NCBI RefSeq assembly: GCF_028009165.1
Contig: NC_079242.1
Coordinates: forward strand, 3,038,001-3,102,000
Length of the DNA: 64,000 bases
Direction of reading: 5' to 3'
DNA from: Akanthomyces muscarius
Taxonomy: Eukaryota; Ascomycota; Sordariomycetes; Hypocreales; Cordycipitaceae
Positions 33,517 to 45,488 of this stretch are shown in pieces (the first letter of the stretch is position 1; every line of letters starts with the position of its first letter). The notes below the pieces were generated by a model. That model worked only from the letters and a program-made list of their open reading frames with translations, was not told where the DNA came from and did no database searches. The position numbers and the translations under genes were made by a program.

Positions 33517-35551
33517 ATGCTGGACCTCTTGTCCAGACGTAGGCCATGGGCCCTCGTCATGACCGTGACGCTCTTCTTTCTCTTTTCATATTCGCTTCTT
33601 CACATTAGAGCGACGCCCATACAACAGAGTCAAGCGGATTCAACGTCAAATCCGAACCAGACACAGCAGCAACCACAGCCTCCCCCTAATCCAGAGCCGC
33701 AAAAAGACGCGCCGGCCACGCCACCAACAGCCTCAGAGACGGAGAGCTTTCCTCTTGCCGCTTTCAGCGGATCTACACCAAAGGAGTTTTCCGATGCGTC
33801 TACTCACCCTATCAAGTACCTCACGCAAAATGCCCAGCAGCAGTTTGAGCAAACCGTATCGAAACAGTCAACCACGCTAGAAAATGCCGTAAAAGAATAT
33901 CGCAGGCGACATGGCATCCCACCACCACCTCACTTCGACAAATGGTTTGAGTTTGCAAAGACCAACAATGTTCAGATGATTGACGAGTTTGATACCGTCC
34001 ACGACCTCATCACACCGTTTTGGGGTTTAAAGCCGGCCACGATTCGCCGCCGGGCAAAGGAGGCGCTGGGCTACGACAATTCGCTGCTCGGTATTGCCAT
34101 CCGCGACCATGCCGTGGCATTTACCGCAGGCGGGCCGGAATGGCAAAAGAATGCCACGGTTGGAATGCTGGAGAGGATGCTACCCTATCTTCCTGACATG
34201 GATCTCGCTTTCAACCTGCACGACGAGCCACGTGTAGTGTTGCCTCACGACGACTTGACACGACTCGTCGACAAGGCACGTCGAGTAGCCATGCCGGCGG
34301 CTGCAAATCAAAAAGCACCCGCCAACGACTTCACAGCCAATTCGCCGGAGCTGAGTGAGAAGCAGCGATTTGACGAGACCAAGCTGACCCGTTTCAACAA
34401 TATCCACCGCGAAGCGACCTGGACAAACTCGCGCATGTCATGCGCCCCGGATAGCCCTGCGCGAACGCTCGAGGATGATGACGGTATAGATGCTGTGCAG
34501 AAGTACACCTTAAGCAAGGCTGGCCTTGTCTACAACATCACCGCCATGTCAGACATTTGCTTGACACCATCGCTCAGACAAACCTACGGCTTCTTTGACC
34601 GCCCCAACATGTTCAAAGTGACGCACGACCTATTCCCCGTCTTCTCGCAGTCCAAGATCTCGTCTTACGCAGACTTGGTCTACCCCTCACCGTGGTACTG
34701 GTACGGCAAAGTCGAGTACAACGAGACGCTCGACATGCCCTGGGCGGACAAAAAGAACAAGCTCTTTTGGCGCGGCTCTACAACGGGTGGCTTCAGCCGC
34801 AACGGCGGCTGGCGGCGACAGCACCGCCAAAACTTTGTCGAAAAGATCAACGGCGCCACCGACGCGCCCCTTTTCGTCGACAGCGCCGCCCAAGGCAGTA
34901 GCAGAAGCCATCGCTGGAACGCCGAGCAGGTCCCGCGCGGCGACCACCGCAAGCTGGTGGACGTGCGCTTTTCGCACATTGGGCAGTGCGACCCGGGCGA
35001 CTGCCAGGCGCAGAAGCAGCACTTCAAGGTCAAGGACGCCGTCGACATGCAGTACGCCTGGAACTACAGGTTCCTGCTCGACATGGACGGTAACGCCTTT
35101 AGCGGGCGCTTCTACTCGTTCCTGCAGAGCCGCAGCCAGGTCTTCAAGCTCGCCCTCTTTCGCGAGTGGCACGGCGAGTGGCTCCGCCCCTGGCTGCACT
35201 ACGTGCCCCTGAGCATGCAGGGCAGCGACTGGCTCGCCGCGGTGCACTACTACGGCGCGACGGAGGAGGGCGCCGCCGAGGCGGACAGGATGGCGGCGGC
35301 GAGCCGCGAGTGGGCGGGCAAGACGCTCCGCAAGGTGGACATGGAGGCCTGGTTCTTTAGGCTGCTGCTCGAGTAAGTTGGCACCCCTGGATCCTTTGAA
35401 GAGTAATTTGTCAAGGAGCTAATCGAGTTTTGGCAGATATGCAAGAGTCATTGATGACAATAGAGAGACTATTGGCTTTGATATTGCGAGCGCCGACAAG
35501 AAGCTGCCCCTGCAGGCACAGACGAAGAAGACGAAGCGCGAGCAAAACTGA
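33517..35551 (+). CDS. GT90 family glycosyltransferase (CAP10-like)
   Basis: Golgi type II glycosyltransferase of 656 aa. Exons are 33517-35372 and 35437-35551 (64-nt intron, GTAAGT..GCAG). The second exon restores the usual C-terminal segment EYARVIDDNRETIGFD. A short cytosolic tail precedes a TM at about residues 12-30. A Pro/Gln/Thr-rich stem runs to about residue 100, followed by the CAP10 (DUF821) catalytic domain. Family blocks seen are DICLTPSLRQTYGFF, DLVYPSPWYW, KLFWRGSTTGG, VDMQYAWNYRFLLDMDGNAFSGR and SRSQVFKLALFREWH. The family includes xylosyl-/glucosyltransferases such as Cryptococcus Cap10/Cxt1; the donor sugar cannot be read here. The divergent partner is the GT69 gene. Confidence 0.92.
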
Positions 35552-35997
35552 TTTGAAACAAGATATTGTCTGCACTGTATATATGAGCTTCACTTTATCA
35601 TCTCTGCAAGACATTGTACAATGGCGTTTTGGCATATAGGCTCTTATCCTTGGACATGAACACCACGCACACACATGTATATACGTGCAGCCAGATACCA
35701 TGATAATTGAACAAGACTGGCGACTGCAGTCCTTGCGGTTTTTTTTTTAGAATTGTATATATTAACGCTCTACGCCTGAAACCTGAAATATTGAGAATCA
35801 AGGGGTTTTTGCAAGTCCCCAAAAATCTTGCTCTGTAATTTGACCCAAAAGTTTACCTCCTTGATGATAAATCTCCCCCCCCCCCCACCCCCCAATCACA
35901 TGCCATTCTTTTTGTTGCTTCAACTTTGCCCCCGCCACGCAGGATATACAAATACAATGCGACTGTCTTCTGCTTCTTCTTGCTCAGCTGACCCCCC
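35552..35997. other. Convergent 3' region GT90 / Paf1
   Basis: 446 bp between converging stop codons with no gene. It holds an interrupted poly-C tract (35875-35894) and A/T runs that likely belong to the two 3' UTRs. Confidence 0.55.
35875..35894 (+). repeat. Poly-C tract
   Basis: Twelve C, one A, then seven C in the GT90/Paf1 3' spacer. A simple-sequence tract whose exact length is unreliable. Confidence 0.75.
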
Positions 35998-37518
35998 TCA
36001 ATCCTCGTCCTCATCCTCGTCGCCGTCCACGTCCCCTTCCTCCGACGGCTCCCGTTGTCTCGTGTTAGTCTCTTCATCGCCGTCCGCATCCTCCTCGGGC
36101 TGCTCGATCGTCGGCACCTGCTCCTCTGCCTCCTCCGCTTCGTCCTCCTCGGCGCCCTCGCCCTCCTCGTCCTGCCAGCCAAGCGGCTGCTCGTGGTAGC
36201 GCTTCATGGCGTCGCGCATCTCCTCGGTAGGGTCGTCGACGGTGATGTCGAGCTGGTCGACAATCTGCTCCTCCTCGTAGACGCCGGCGGTGCGCGCAAT
36301 GTTCTTGGTGCGCTGCGGGCGGATCGTCGACTTCTGCATGACGGGGTAGTAGTACACGGCCTTTTGACGCGGGTAGCTCTCGTCGTCGTTGAAGGCGAGC
36401 AGCACCTCATCCTGGTACTTTGTAGCGTGGTCGAGCTCAATCTCCTGCGCCGTCTCGTACGCGCGCACGCGGCTGAATGCGAAGCAGCCGCTAGCTTGGT
36501 CCGTGTAGAGCGCGTCCTCGTCGTGCTCCGGGTCGTCAACGTCAAACTTGCGGCGGAAGTTCTTGCCGACCTCGGCGCCGTCGCCCAGGTAAAAGTCGTA
36601 GTTCATCAGGTTCTGCGGCTTGGGGTTGCCGATGGGGTCCGTCTCGTGGGCGGCCAGGGCGGCCTCGTAAGCGGCCTCCTCCTGGGCCGTCTTGTCGATG
36701 GGCCGGAACAGACTGCTCAGCAGGCGCGAATCGTACTTGCTGCCGGAGCCTGCCATGGGGTTTGTGAGGAACTTGATGGTGACGTAGGCGCCCGAGTCGG
36801 GAAAGGCGTCCAGATCCGGGATCAGAGGCGTGACCTCCACGGCTTTGAGGTGCTTCTTGGTCGGGTGCTTGGCGCGCTTGGGGTCGTTGAGCTCCTGCTC
36901 AGCAACGTCAAAGGAGCGCTCAATCTTGCGCTTGATGGTCTGGGGAGCATCAGCGGCGGCTTCGGCCGGGCGCGCAACCGGCCGCTTGGCCTTCATCAGC
37001 AGCGCGCGTGGGCTGTTGCTCTCGAACCGTTTCGACGCAACGGAGGAGATGTATTCGGTTCGGCGGAGGAAAGATACGTTGGCTTCGGCGACCTTGGGCT
37101 TGCCGAGCGCAGCGATGGGCCTCAGCAGCGGCTTGTCGTGTGGATGCACTGGCGGTGCTTGTGCGGGTGCCTGGATAGCTAGAGACCGCCCAGTCAGTAT
37201 TGCCATCAAGTGTAATCGACTAGCCGGTCATTTTAAATGATACTTACAACTCTCGTCGCCATCAAAGACGCCTGGCATACCCACCAGGTCTAGGGGCATA
37301 CCCAGCTCAGCATCAGCTTCAATGTTGAGCGGCTGCTCTCGCGCCAGCCTCGACGCAAATCCCGGTGTCGTATATTGGCCGCTGGAGAGGCCTGTGTTTG
37401 GGATATCGAGAAGCTTAGGAGGGTTCGGTGGCGGAGGGAGGGCATTGGAATAGCGAATGCGAGCGATGAAGTCCTGGTGAATTACGCGCTCGCCAGAGCG
37501 AGGCGCGGCGGACGACAT
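35998..37518 (-). CDS. paf1: RNA polymerase II-associated factor Paf1
   Basis: Nuclear subunit of the Paf1 complex, which travels with RNA polymerase II and supports histone H2B ubiquitination and H3 methylation. Minus-strand exons 37518-37248 and 37178-35998 (69-nt intron) give 483 aa. The conserved N-terminal opening is HQDFIARIRYSNALPPPPNP, followed by the typical PGFASRLA and FDGDES segment. After the intron come the blocks PLLRPI, SFLRRTEYIS and KAVYYYPVMQK. The C-terminal ~90 residues are very acidic (runs of Glu/Asp ending in DEDEDED), as usual in the family. The start is the ATG directly before SSAAPRSGERVIHQDF. A single conserved housekeeping gene. Confidence 0.95.
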
Positions 37519-38101
37519 GGCGAAAGAAGTCGCGCGACAGCGAGTTGTGCGCCTTCGATTTATTGGTAAATCAATTCGGCTCGCTGTCGTAAATTTCGGA
37601 AGCTGCGCCCGATGATGGCAGCGACTCGAGATGCTGGTGGTTGGGATGAGGCGCGCAACGTTGTTCCAAGGGAAAAAGCTGGGCCAACCAAGCTGGGGTG
37701 CTGATAGCACCAAAATCTGGTGCACCCCACGTTCACCATAGCGCCGGAGCACTGTCACACATCTGACGGTCCTCCAATCTGGATTGGAATCAATAAATGC
37801 TAAATGTGCTGGTGTGTCAATTGGAACTGAAATTACGTATATTTTTCATTAAACAGTTTTCGCCAAGCCAGTCCGCGGTGATTTGCTAATTTTCGCACTC
37901 ATTCCCGTCTAAATTTGCTCCTTTTCCAGAATCCATGGCCCGAGTCAAACAGAGCCCAACAATCAAGCCACCAGAGGTGCGACGCCCAGCAGCTGCCCAG
38001 ACTTGAATGACATTATTATACAGAGTTTTTGTCTAGCGCGGTACGCTGGAAACCCAGCGCGGTTGTCGCGGCATCAGCTATGCGACTAGGTTCGAGCGCA
38101 T
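37519..38101. other. Intergenic region Paf1 / Rer1
   Basis: 583 bp holding the Paf1 upstream region and the Rer1 3' end, both on minus. No further gene seen. Confidence 0.55.
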
Positions 38102-38872
38102 TTAGGAGCTCTCCTTGGCGTAGGTGCGCTTGCCGACAGTGAAAGGAACGTATCGGTACTTGATCATGTGCTGGATTTGCTTGCGCACTATGGATAAAAT
38201 TAGCAGCTGCCATGTTGCGGTGCATGTTTGAGGGATGCTCACTGGTCAGGACGAAGAGGATCATCCAGTACATGACGAGGATGGGCCAGAAGACGGGGAT
38301 GTTGAAGATCTCGAACCAGGTGCAGAAAAAGGAGATGGTGACGGCGCGAGTGGCCCAGTACCAAAACTTGAACTCTGGCAGGCGGCGGATGAAGGGCCTG
38401 AACTCCTCGTCGCTCTTGGTGGGAAGGACGCCAACGCCGTCCTCCATGTCGTTCTCGGCATCATCGTTGGAGGGGTCGAACTTGGGCTGGAGGAAGGCGA
38501 GGAAGAGGTTCAGCAGGTAGATGCCGAGCGCATAGGCAACTAGAGTACATTCCCGGTTAGCTGCATCTTCTGGGAGACGATTATGGTTTTTGCGAAGCGC
38601 GTACCGATGTACCATCCTTGTGCGACAAAGATGCGGATAAAGAAGAGGATCAGGATGACGCCGGTGCCGACCCAACGGTTCAGCACATATGGCGTGGACT
38701 GGTCAAGAAGAGCTTGATATTGCTGCTAGACGTTAGTGATCGGTCTCGAGGGCAGCGCGCGGTGGCGCATCGCGAAGTGAGGGAGGGAGGGAGCTGGACG
38801 CACTCTCTGAAGCTTGGTGGTGTGGACGGTAACGGCCGCAAAGGGCGTCGATTCGGGCTCGGGAGCATCCAT
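38102..38872 (-). CDS. rer1: Golgi retention receptor Rer1
   Basis: Early-Golgi membrane protein that returns ER membrane proteins through COPI vesicles. Minus-strand exons are 38872-38804, 38725-38605, 38539-38243 and 38187-38102 (introns 77 or 78, 65 and 55 nt), giving 190 aa, the normal family length. Landmarks are QQYQALLDQSTPYVLNRW, GWYIVAYALGIYLLNLFLAF, LQPKFDPS, FRPFIRRLPEFKFWYW and, across the last intron, KQIQHMIKYRYVPF. Four hydrophobic segments form two hairpins. The tail KRTYAKESS resembles the family's Lys-rich COPI-binding end. The gene is so fragmented that only splicing reveals its true product; a TATA-like run lies about 30 nt upstream of the ATG. Confidence 0.95.
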
Positions 38873-39688
38873 GGCTGTTGGAGTTCGGTATCGCTGGGTG
38901 TATATATATTCGATGCCGCGATAGAATGTTGCAACAGTAACCGACGTCTGTCCTGGCTGAGACGAGAGGAGCAGCCGTTGGGTAATGGAAGAAAAAAAAT
39001 GTGGCTTGTTCTTGGGATGTTGCCACAAAGCTTCGCCGCTGTAGAAGGGGTTCGTCGCGCGTTTGCGGCCTCCTTTACTGGGCGTCGTGGGGCTGGGGCT
39101 GCTCTTTTTTTCTCTGACTGGCAATTGCAAGCAAAAGCTCTGGCAGGCAGGCCCGCGCCAGTACTTTGTCGACACGTAAGGTGCTTCTGACCAACCAGTG
39201 GCCGGTTCTTCCGCTCGACACTGCCCCGTCGCGTATCCACCTCCAACTTTAAGGGGCCTTTCAGTAGCTCAGCCCGCTATTGCCTAGCATTGCCCCATGC
39301 AGCCCGCTGTAACTCTGGTAGCAGCGGTTCCTGATCCGGTCTTTGACAATCATGTCTTGGACTATCTGAGACCGTGATGGCATGAGCACAGATGCAAAGT
39401 TGTAAAATATTGAACGGTTGAAATCGAAACTCATTTCATGACGCGTTCGTCTTTTTCGTTGCTGCAGGCTTGTTGAAAAGTGGAATGCCAGACGCCTCAA
39501 TGCTGTGACCAAGTTCCCAAGTCGGTGGAACGAGCATCATCAGCCCAAATAACAGGCGCTACCTTACCTTATTCTTACCAGGTACCAGTAGGCTTCAATT
39601 CTGACATCATTAAGAACAATTTATTCAAAAACTAGTACTCTGTAGCAATGTCCTCTATGTAAGGAGCTGCCCACGGTCAACACGCGAT
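38873..39688. other. Intergenic region Rer1 / ankyrin gene
   Basis: 816 bp without a supported gene. It holds the Rer1 promoter, including TATATATA at 38900-38908, and the 3' flank of the ankyrin gene. Confidence 0.55.
38900..38908 (-). promoter_or_regulatory. TATA-like run upstream of rer1
   Basis: TATATATAC on the minus strand, some 28-36 nt upstream of the Rer1 ATG. It is close to the start codon, so it may lie in a very short leader or act only if transcription starts just upstream of the ATG. Confidence 0.3.
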
Positions 39689-40441
39689 TCAAGAACTAGT
39701 CAATCCATTCTTCCCTTTCGCTCCAAGTGTTTCTAACCAGTTGGTCAAATCCTCGGCCTTTTGCTTCTTTGCTTCGTCTAACGGTGTATCTGGTCCCCAT
39801 GGCGGGAGAAAATTGGCTTCTGCTCCTTGGCTGTGAAGAAACTGTGCTGTTTCGAGCTGGCTGCCATGGCAAGCGTTCCAGAATGCACAGTTCGTGTCTC
39901 GCTCGGATGGCTTCTTAGGTGCAGCATACATCTCTTTGACTCTGCTCATAAGCCCCAGCGTCGCAGCATCTTGCAGCGACACAATCGCCCCTCGCTCTAC
40001 CAGCCGCTGGGCGCACTTGGGCTGCAAAAAGGCCCTTGCATCGGCCAGTGGAGTGTCTGCAATAACACCACCTCCAGCATTGATATCAGCTCCAGCATCC
40101 AGAAGAATGTCCATGATTTCCAGATCATCGCAGCTGGCCGTCCAGTGGAGCGGCGTCTCGGAATGGAGCTTGCCAATGTACTGTGCGTTGAGCTCGCAGC
40201 CAGCCTCAATCAAAATTTTAGCAATGGCTGCATTATTGGGGAAGTGACCGGGCCAGTCTGTCAGTAAATGTAGAAGCGTTCGCGCCTCGTCGGAAGATCC
40301 AATATAGGCCGAAACAAGCTCCTTATGTGCAGATAGCAGGTCTTGTAAGCTTTCGGCGTCGCCTGTTTGGATGGCTTTCATGACTGCGATGGCTCGTGGA
40401 TCATCAACGGGAATAAAAGTGTGGCTCATCATGTCGAGCAT
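39689..40441 (-). CDS. Ankyrin-repeat protein
   Basis: Single-exon gene for 250 aa, starting at the ATG of MLDMMSHTF. It has degenerate ankyrin repeats: TLLHLLTDWPG..NNAAIAKILIEAGCELNAQ, then the best repeat TPLHWTASCDDLEIMDILLDAGADIN, then a weaker TPLADARAFLQPKCAQRLVERGA, and a C-terminal NCAFWNACHGSQLETAQFLHSQGA. It looks cytosolic, with no signal peptide or TM. Such proteins are protein-binding scaffolds and no partner can be inferred. Related fungal proteins of similar size are common and uncharacterised. It stands alone between the Rer1 and enoyl-CoA hydratase genes. (Longer runs are quoted only in part.). Confidence 0.82.
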   Translation of the reverse strand: MLDMMSHTFIPVDDPRAIAVMKAIQTGDAESLQDLLSAHKELVSAYIGSSDEARTLLHLLTDWPGHFPNNAAIAKILIEAGCELNAQYIGKLHSETPLHWTASCDDLEIMDILLDAGADINAGGGVIADTPLADARAFLQPKCAQRLVERGAIVSLQDAATLGLMSRVKEMYAAPKKPSERDTNCAFWNACHGSQLETAQFLHSQGAEANFLPPWGPDTPLDEAKKQKAEDLTNWLETLGAKGKNGLTSS

Positions 40442-41315
40442 CAAGTTTTGAAATGCGTACGTGGGTATATCTTACAAGCCTTTGCTACAAACCTCAGCTT
40501 GTATGTCGCTACGATGGAAAGTGTAACTATTTGTACCTCTTCACAGCCATCAAGATGATCAGGCCCCGCACATGGCTGCCTGGAGCAAACGCCAGCAGAG
40601 CTGAGCTGAGCTGAGGTGCAGTGATGAACTTCACGACGAGTCGCCATAATCTTTGGTCTGAATGTGATTTCCCAAATTACAATCTCAACAACAAGACTGA
40701 TCCAGAGATAGCATCATGTATGTTGCATCTCTGTTACTGCCCTCATCAGTAGCAGTGTGCAATGCAATTTGAGAAAAGGTGAATCGTAGTAATGACAATT
40801 GAGAGTCACAAATTCAATGCTAAGCAACACTGGTCAAGTTACTCCTTCTAGTATTCAACAAGTTGATTCCTCTTGTATACAGTCGCTGCATTTTGTTGGC
40901 TGTCTAGCCGGGTACATGTGAAGGCGGGCCGGCGGAATAAGCACTGCACTTGATCACCGGCTATAACCAATTTCGAGCCTCAGAACACTTGTTGTCCCAG
41001 GATAAAATATGGCAATCGTCTTCTTACGCTGCAGAGTACTTGTCTTGCTCTTTTGCAAGCTGTAACGATATACGTGCTTCGCTGCGCATCCCCGGCCTGT
41101 TCCGGAACTAGAGCTGCCAAAGCCGACGCTTTCCAGCTAAAAAGCAGCCGTTGCCGAGCGCCAGTGCAATAATATGCCGTCGCCCCGCGCCCATCCGCCG
41201 CTAGCATCATCCGTCACTGTACTTTTGAATCAACGAAAGCTTGCTCCTCACCACTGCACCCGTCGGAATAGTTGTCCAAAGATTCAATTGTGATACGATA
41301 TCTCAGTCGCCCATC
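40442..41315. other. Intergenic region with divergent promoters
   Basis: 874 bp between the divergent ankyrin and enoyl-CoA hydratase genes. No gene was recognised; the two promoters must lie here. Confidence 0.55.
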
Positions 41316-42252
41316 ATGAACGCTCTCCGCTCTCTGCGACCCGCCGCCCGCGTCGCCTTCCAGCCGTCGACGCTGCCTCGCATCGCCCGCTGCTACAGCT
41401 CCAAGACCTACGAGTTCATTCAGACTTCGACTCCCAAGCCTGGTGTCGGCCAAGGTGAGCACCCAGAAGCTGCGCTTACGGATGTGTTTTAGCTTGAGGA
41501 CACTGCTAATCCGATGAATAGTTACTCTGAACCGCCCCAAGGCCCTCAATGCCCTGTGCACTCCCCTTATCGACGAGCTTAACGTAGCTCTCAACGAATT
41601 CAATGCCTCGGACGAAACCAAAGTCATTGTCCTGACCGGCTCCGAAAAGGCCTTCGCTGCCGGCGCCGACATCAAGGAGATGGCTCCCCTCACCTTTTCC
41701 GAAGCCTACACCAAGTCCTTTATCGAGTCCTGGTCTCTGCTGACCACCCAGATCAAAAAGCCCATCATTGCTGCCATCTCTGGCCACGCCCTTGGTGGTG
41801 GCTGCGAGCTTGCCATGATGTGCGATCTTATCTACTGCACCGAAAAGGCCAACTTTGGCCAGCCCGAGATCAAGCTCGGCACGATTCCCGGTGGTGGCGG
41901 AAGCCAGCGCCTCACTCGCGCCATTGGCAAGGCCAAGGCCATGGAGCTGATCCTCTCTGGACGCTCCTTCTCAGGCGTTGAGGCCGAGCGATGGGGTGTT
42001 GCTGCCCGCACGTTCCCTACCTACGAGGCTCTGATGGAGGAAACACTCAAGCTCGCCGAGACTATTGCTGGCTACTCCAAGGTCGCCGTCCAGGCTTGCA
42101 AGGAAGTCGTCAACAAAAGTCAGGATCTTCCTCTCCGTGATGGTGTTGAGTTTGAGCGCCGAGTCTTCCACAGCCTGTTTGGCAGCCAAGATCAGAAGAT
42201 CGGCATGAAGGCCTTTGCTGAGAAGAAGAAGGCCGAGTGGTCGCACTCTTGA
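41316..42252 (+). CDS. Enoyl-CoA hydratase, mitochondrial
   Basis: Hydrates trans-2-enoyl-CoA in beta-oxidation and branched-chain amino acid breakdown. Exons 41316-41454 and 41522-42252 (67-nt intron) give 289 aa. The N-terminal ~30 residues are Arg/Ala/Ser rich without acidic residues (MNALRSLRPAARVAF, then RIARCYSS), a mitochondrial presequence. The crotonase fold follows: VTLNRPKALNAL, oxyanion-hole segment AFAAGADIKEM, SGHALGGGCELAMMCD with the first catalytic Glu, and FGQPEIKLGTIPGGGGSQRL with the second catalytic Glu. Both catalytic residues are present, and the ending with basic/charged helix FAEKKKAEW is typical. Length matches ECHS1-type enzymes. Confidence 0.95.
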
Positions 42253-42713
42253 ATGTAAAATGTACGACTAGCACTATGTAGATGGAATTTAAGGCGCATA
42301 ACACTGTCATCTGCGCATACGACATCCACATCGCAGCGATCCTGTGACCCGCATGCGACATGTGAGCTACTTGGAGCATGCCCACGCTTGAAGTGGTAGT
42401 CCGGATCGATAGCAAGGACCGTGCAAACAATGTAGAGAGCTAAAATCATCGTAATTCTCGCATCTCTTTATAGATTTTTGGCGCCAAGCTCAAACTCCGT
42501 TATTCGTATTTCCAACACCAGCGTGGATACAGCTGTTCGTAAGAAGCTGCATGAATCTAGGGCCCACCCCCGCCACCGTCTTGTTACCAGGCCTTGCGTA
42601 CCGCACCACCAAAGCTTACCCTGTCATAAACAACCACCTTTCTTGTTACCAGTAAACTTGCTTCGGCGATCAAGAAGAGGGCTTTTGGCATGAACCCTCG
42701 CCCACGGTCATGA
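42253..42713. other. Intergenic region before the RING-finger gene
   Basis: 461 bp with no gene seen; 3' flank of the hydratase gene and promoter of the RING gene. Confidence 0.55.
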
Positions 42714-45488
42714 ATGGATCCTCGAAGACCAAGCCTCGACCTCGCCACGGAGCTTACGTGCTCGGTGAGATTTACCAACTGTACCCCGCCTGTTAGATTG
42801 ACTACCTGCTAAAGCGTTTGATCATCATAGATTTGCACTGAGCTCCTGTATCAACCTTTGACACTTCTTGACTGCCTGCATACGTTTTGCGGCGCTTGTT
42901 TGAAGGAGTGGTTTGGCTTCCAGAAGGAAAAACTTGATCGGGCGCCAAGCCCACCAGCTCCAGATGCCGTGCTCTTTACCTGCCCGTCATGTCGGGCATC
43001 GGTTCGCGATACCAAGCACAACGCTACAGTGGTCACGCTTTTGGATATGTACATAGCGGCGAAGCCTCATAAAGCGCGCACACCGGAAGACAAGGAGGAA
43101 ATGAACAAAAAGTACCACCCAGGAGATCAAATCATCCCTCATGTTACCACACGTGAGCGCACGGCAGAGGAGCGTCGGGCAGAGGATGAGGATAGGCGAC
43201 TCGTGGATGAAGTGCGCGAGATGAGTCTTCGGGAAGCAGAGGGAGGCGCGCCAGCGATTCCGCCACGGCGACGCCGAGGAAGCAGGGCTACTGAGGAGCG
43301 CATATCCAGTCGTCGAGCAAGAGATGATGGCCGACCTCGCAGGACCGCTAACCACCTTGGAATGCTGAGTGATGGACCTCGGCGACAACTAAGCGAGTCT
43401 CAGCAGCGCCAAGTCGGCCATCAGTCTTCACTCAGGTCGCTGATTAGCAGCGCAGATTTGAGCGAGCGCGACATTGAGCGAGAGATTGAGGACTTCGCGC
43501 GGCAGATCCAGGAAGAAGGTTTACTTGACGGACTCGACTTGGACAATATCGACTTGTCTCGCGATGATGAGCTTAGTCGTCGAATTACGGAGGCATATAG
43601 GCGACGACAGAGGGCTCGTACAACGAACCAGCCCGCGCGCCGGGATAGTCCAACGAATCGCAATGAAGCGAATGCTAGCCCACGAAACGGGGAAGGCCGT
43701 CTAGATCCTCGTCCTCGGCCGCTCGAAGCGAGCAGTGCGTCAAGAAGCCGCGAGGGCTCCAGTTCACGGCCGGCCACTAGCAGCTCTAACACAGATGAAC
43801 GAGATAGACGGCCGCCAGCAAGCTTGGAAGTTCGAGAATCTCAGACTCGACCGCGACGCAGGACAGCCAGTGGTGGACGTGCCGCTACGATACCGACTAT
43901 TCCAACTGAGCCTCCCGTTCGACCTGCTGCCCGCTCCCAGACAGACTTGGCTCTTTCCACTGATCGATCAGCCTCTTCCACCCTCCGACCGAACGCATCT
44001 GAAGTCAGAAGCTCGAGTGTTCCTTCGGCGCCGGCAGAGCTTCCAGGGCCGGCTGCTACGGCAGGCTCATCATTTGCCAGTCGGCTAGCTCGACCACCAA
44101 CGGCAACTACCAATGAGTCGCCTCGCGCTTCTGCAGATCGACCGTGCGCCTCAAGTGCCAGCAGACCAAACAGAGTTGAGCTGTCGGTTGTCCACTCTGC
44201 AGCCACAACTCCAGCTGCAACGAGCCCAATTCAGTCTGGTCATCAAAGATCCATGTCCCAGTTATACCCCGAGCCATCCATCACTTGCATGAGGTGTAAC
44301 AAAACGCACATCGAGTATGAAATACACTACAACTGCGGCATCTGTGCAGGCGGTCACTGGACCATGTGCTCTGACTGCTACCGATCTGGCAAGGGCTGTC
44401 AGTATTGGTTTGGCTTTGGGCATGGCGGCTGGAACAAATGGCGACGACGTCGCCAGCAGCGCGGTGATGACTCGTTGGCCCCTCCTCACATCTTGACGCC
44501 CAGTAGATACCAACCACCCCCCTCAACACCTGGTGGCGCTGATGGCCGCAAGACACTCACGATGGATGATCCGCAACTGAGACTGGAGATCGGGACATTC
44601 TGCGCCAAATGCCAAGTGTGGACAAACGATTGCTACTGGCGATGCGATATTTGCAACGACGGCGAATGGGGCTACTGCAACAACTGCGTCAACCAAGGGC
44701 GCTCGTGTACGCATCCACTACTTCCCCTCAGTCATGAAATATCGCAGCCACACAGCCGGTCACCTGGACGCCCAACCGCGGCGAGGATTGTCACGGAGAG
44801 TCAAAACCGGAGTATCAGCCCGTTTAAACCGCTTTCCTTTGCAACAACTTGCGATATCTGCCGCACTGCAATTACTCCAGCCGATATACGCTATCACTGC
44901 CATAGCTGCACGAGCTCGCTGGTCGAAAACGCAGCGCCGGGCGACTACGATATTTGCTCTCCTTGCTACGCAGGACTGGTGAACAGAGACCAAATCAGTG
45001 CGGAAAACGGTCATTCTGGGTGGCGCCGATGTCTCAAGGGCCATAGAATGGTGGTTATTGGATTTGCGCCCGGTGAGGTAGGACACTGGCGGTACATTGA
45101 ACGCGATTTGGTTGGCGGCCGTAAGCTTCGAATCGAGCCACTTGGAGAGGACGGCCAGCCGGATCCGCCGTGCCAGAAATGGTCATGGAAACTGGATGAT
45201 CAAAAGCTGGAAAGACTGGTGACGCAAGATGTGCCTTCAACAGCACCGACCAGTCACGATTCTGTCACTTACACTGAGCTGTTCCCGCCGGATGGAGGTG
45301 TTGGGCAACGCGTCTTTGCAAAGTGGGCATGGTATCCAAAGGAGGAGGCGGATGATGAACTTCTGTTCCCTCGTGGGGCAGAAATTCGAGAGGCAGAGGA
45401 TGTGAATGGAGAGTGGTACTTTGGTGTTTACATGGGCGCCAAAGGTTTATTCCCTTCAGGCTACGTTCAAGGCAGTGACACTTCGTAG
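42714..45488 (+). CDS. RING finger / ZZ-type zinc finger / SH3 domain protein (putative E3 ubiquitin ligase)
   Basis: Probable E3 ubiquitin ligase of 902 aa. Exon 1 (42714-42764) encodes only 17 residues and ends inside the RING; exon 2 is 42831-45488 (66-nt intron). Splicing restores the C3HC4 RING: C16 and C19 in CSIC, then C32, H34, C37 and C40 in DCLHTFCGAC, and a distal CPSC. An in-frame TGA directly precedes the ATG. Residues ~120-480 are Arg/Ser/Glu rich and predicted disordered. Three Cys-rich modules follow: ITCMRCNKTHIEYEIHYNC, FCAKCQVWTNDCYWRCDIC, and TTCDICRTAITPADIRYHC, the last a ZZ-type finger. The final ~60 residues are an SH3 domain (KWAWYPKEEADDELLFPRG ... GLFPSGYV). This architecture is conserved in filamentous fungi; substrates are unknown. 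Confidence 0.88.
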
